Part shown: positions 5,297-5,740 of the stretch, piece by piece
Layout: each line of letters starts with the position of its first letter
How positions within the stretch are numbered: position 1 is the first letter of the stretch
From: Bacteroidales bacterium
Lineage (GTDB): Bacteria > Bacteroidota > Bacteroidia > Bacteroidales > JAADGE01
Direction of reading: 5' to 3'
DNA length: 5,740 bases
Assembly: GCA_029934265.1 (NCBI GenBank)
Contig: JAOZMN010000209.1
Location: forward strand, 1 to 5,740
The notes under the pieces: generated by a model
The model's database searches: none
What the model was told of the DNA's origin: nothing
Seen by the model: only the letters and a program-made list of their open reading frames with translations
Translations under genes and position numbers: made by a program

Positions 5297-5740
5297 ATGT
5301 TTTTTAAAATAATAGAAAAAGATTCCGAAAGTTCTGCACGCGTTGGGATTTTACAAACATCGCACGGCGAAATAAAAACACCTGTTTTTATGCCTGTCGG
5401 TACGCTCGGAACTGTCAAAGCAGTACATCAGCACGAATTGAAAGATGATATTAAAGCCCAAATAATTCTTGGCAATACATATCATTTGTATTTACGTCCC
5501 GGAACGGATATTTTGGAAAAAGCCGGCGGGTTGCATAAATTTATGAATTGGAACAAGCCGATACTTACCGATAGCGGAGGTTATCAAGTTTTTTCCTTGT
5601 CGGAAATGCGTAAAATTACAGAAGAGGGAGTAACGTTTCGTTCTCATATAGATGGCTCAAAACATCTTTTTACGCCCGAAAATGTAGTTGAAACTCAAAG
5701 AATTATCGGTGCGGATATTATAATGGCACTTGATGAATGA
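5297..5740 (+). CDS. tgt: tRNA-guanine transglycosylase, N-terminal part only
   Basis: Bacterial Tgt swaps guanine 34 of GUN-anticodon tRNAs (Asp, Asn, His, Tyr) for preQ1, a step toward queuosine. The visible 147 residues match the N-terminal half of a roughly 375-residue protein: HGEIKTPVFMPVGTLGTVK (23-41), ILGNTYHLYLRPG (57-69), and TDSGGYQVFSLSEMRKI (91-107) with catalytic Asp92 (Z. mobilis Asp102). Next come HIDGSKHLFTPE (117-128) and GADIIMALDE (138-147), with substrate-binding Asp146 (Z. mobilis Asp156). The second half, with the nucleophilic Asp and the zinc site, is not in the window. The last three bases are TGA, at the codon where bacterial Tgt normally has Cys (Z. mobilis Cys158). 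Taken literally, the protein stops there and would be inactive; an error at the sequence end or a point mutation is more likely than a natural short form. ATG 5297 fits the family start, with a TAnnTTTG box 17 bp upstream. Confidence 0.93.
   Translation: MFFKIIEKDSESSARVGILQTSHGEIKTPVFMPVGTLGTVKAVHQHELKDDIKAQIILGNTYHLYLRPGTDILEKAGGLHKFMNWNKPILTDSGGYQVFSLSEMRKITEEGVTFRSHIDGSKHLFTPENVVETQRIIGADIIMALDE

Noticed and set aside
5297..5740. Selenoprotein form of Tgt as the leading explanation for the final TGA
   Set aside because: It is not supported within the window: the downstream SECIS region is missing, the replaced Cys is not a redox catalyst, and the codon is at the last three bases, where errors are most likely. 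It is kept only as an option to test.

Overview
The window reads as part of a chromosome from an AT-rich member of the Bacteroidota, probably an uncultivated Bacteroidales-like lineage. Three things support this. A PUR-type (DUF3276) protein of the Bacteroidota kind is present. Three genes are preceded by TAnnTTTG boxes, the -7 element of the Bacteroidota housekeeping sigma factor. Starts have A/T-rich leaders instead of Shine-Dalgarno sites. All genes lie on the + strand, but they look mostly like independent transcription units. No rRNA, tRNA, CRISPR array or transposase gene was seen.

Layout: the window opens inside a repeat (1-52), followed by a class V aminotransferase / cysteine desulfurase-like enzyme (90-1565). 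Next is a small PUR-family nucleic-acid-binding protein with a near-consensus promoter (1655-2005). Between that gene and its probable terminator (2163-2193) sits a 131-bp palindromic, MITE-like element (2019-2149). Its right end is 49/52 identical to the repeat at the window's left edge. A start-less 3' gene remnant follows (2192-2551), possibly the end of an outer-membrane beta-barrel protein, ending in a degenerate octamer repeat. Then comes a complete S-adenosylhomocysteinase, ahcY (2672-4090). An inverted array of 7-nt repeats (4091-4178) runs straight into the ATG of an unusual membrane protein with an N-terminal ribosomal L7/L12 C-terminal-like domain (4179-5186). The last gene is the 5' part of tgt, tRNA-guanine transglycosylase (5297-5740).

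The genes do not form one obvious pathway. AhcY serves the methyl cycle, Tgt makes the queuosine precursor modification in tRNA, and the PLP enzyme may act in sulfur transfer. The L7/L12-like membrane protein may touch translation, but that is inference only.

Most worth a second look: (1) the MITE-like element with a possible 6-bp target duplication and a second copy at the window edge; (2) the L7/L12-like domain joined to four membrane segments and a highly basic tail; (3) the heptamer inverted repeat abutting a start codon; (4) the last codon of the window, a TGA exactly where bacterial Tgt carries a conserved Cys. The last could be a sequence-end artefact, a mutation or, less likely, recoding.
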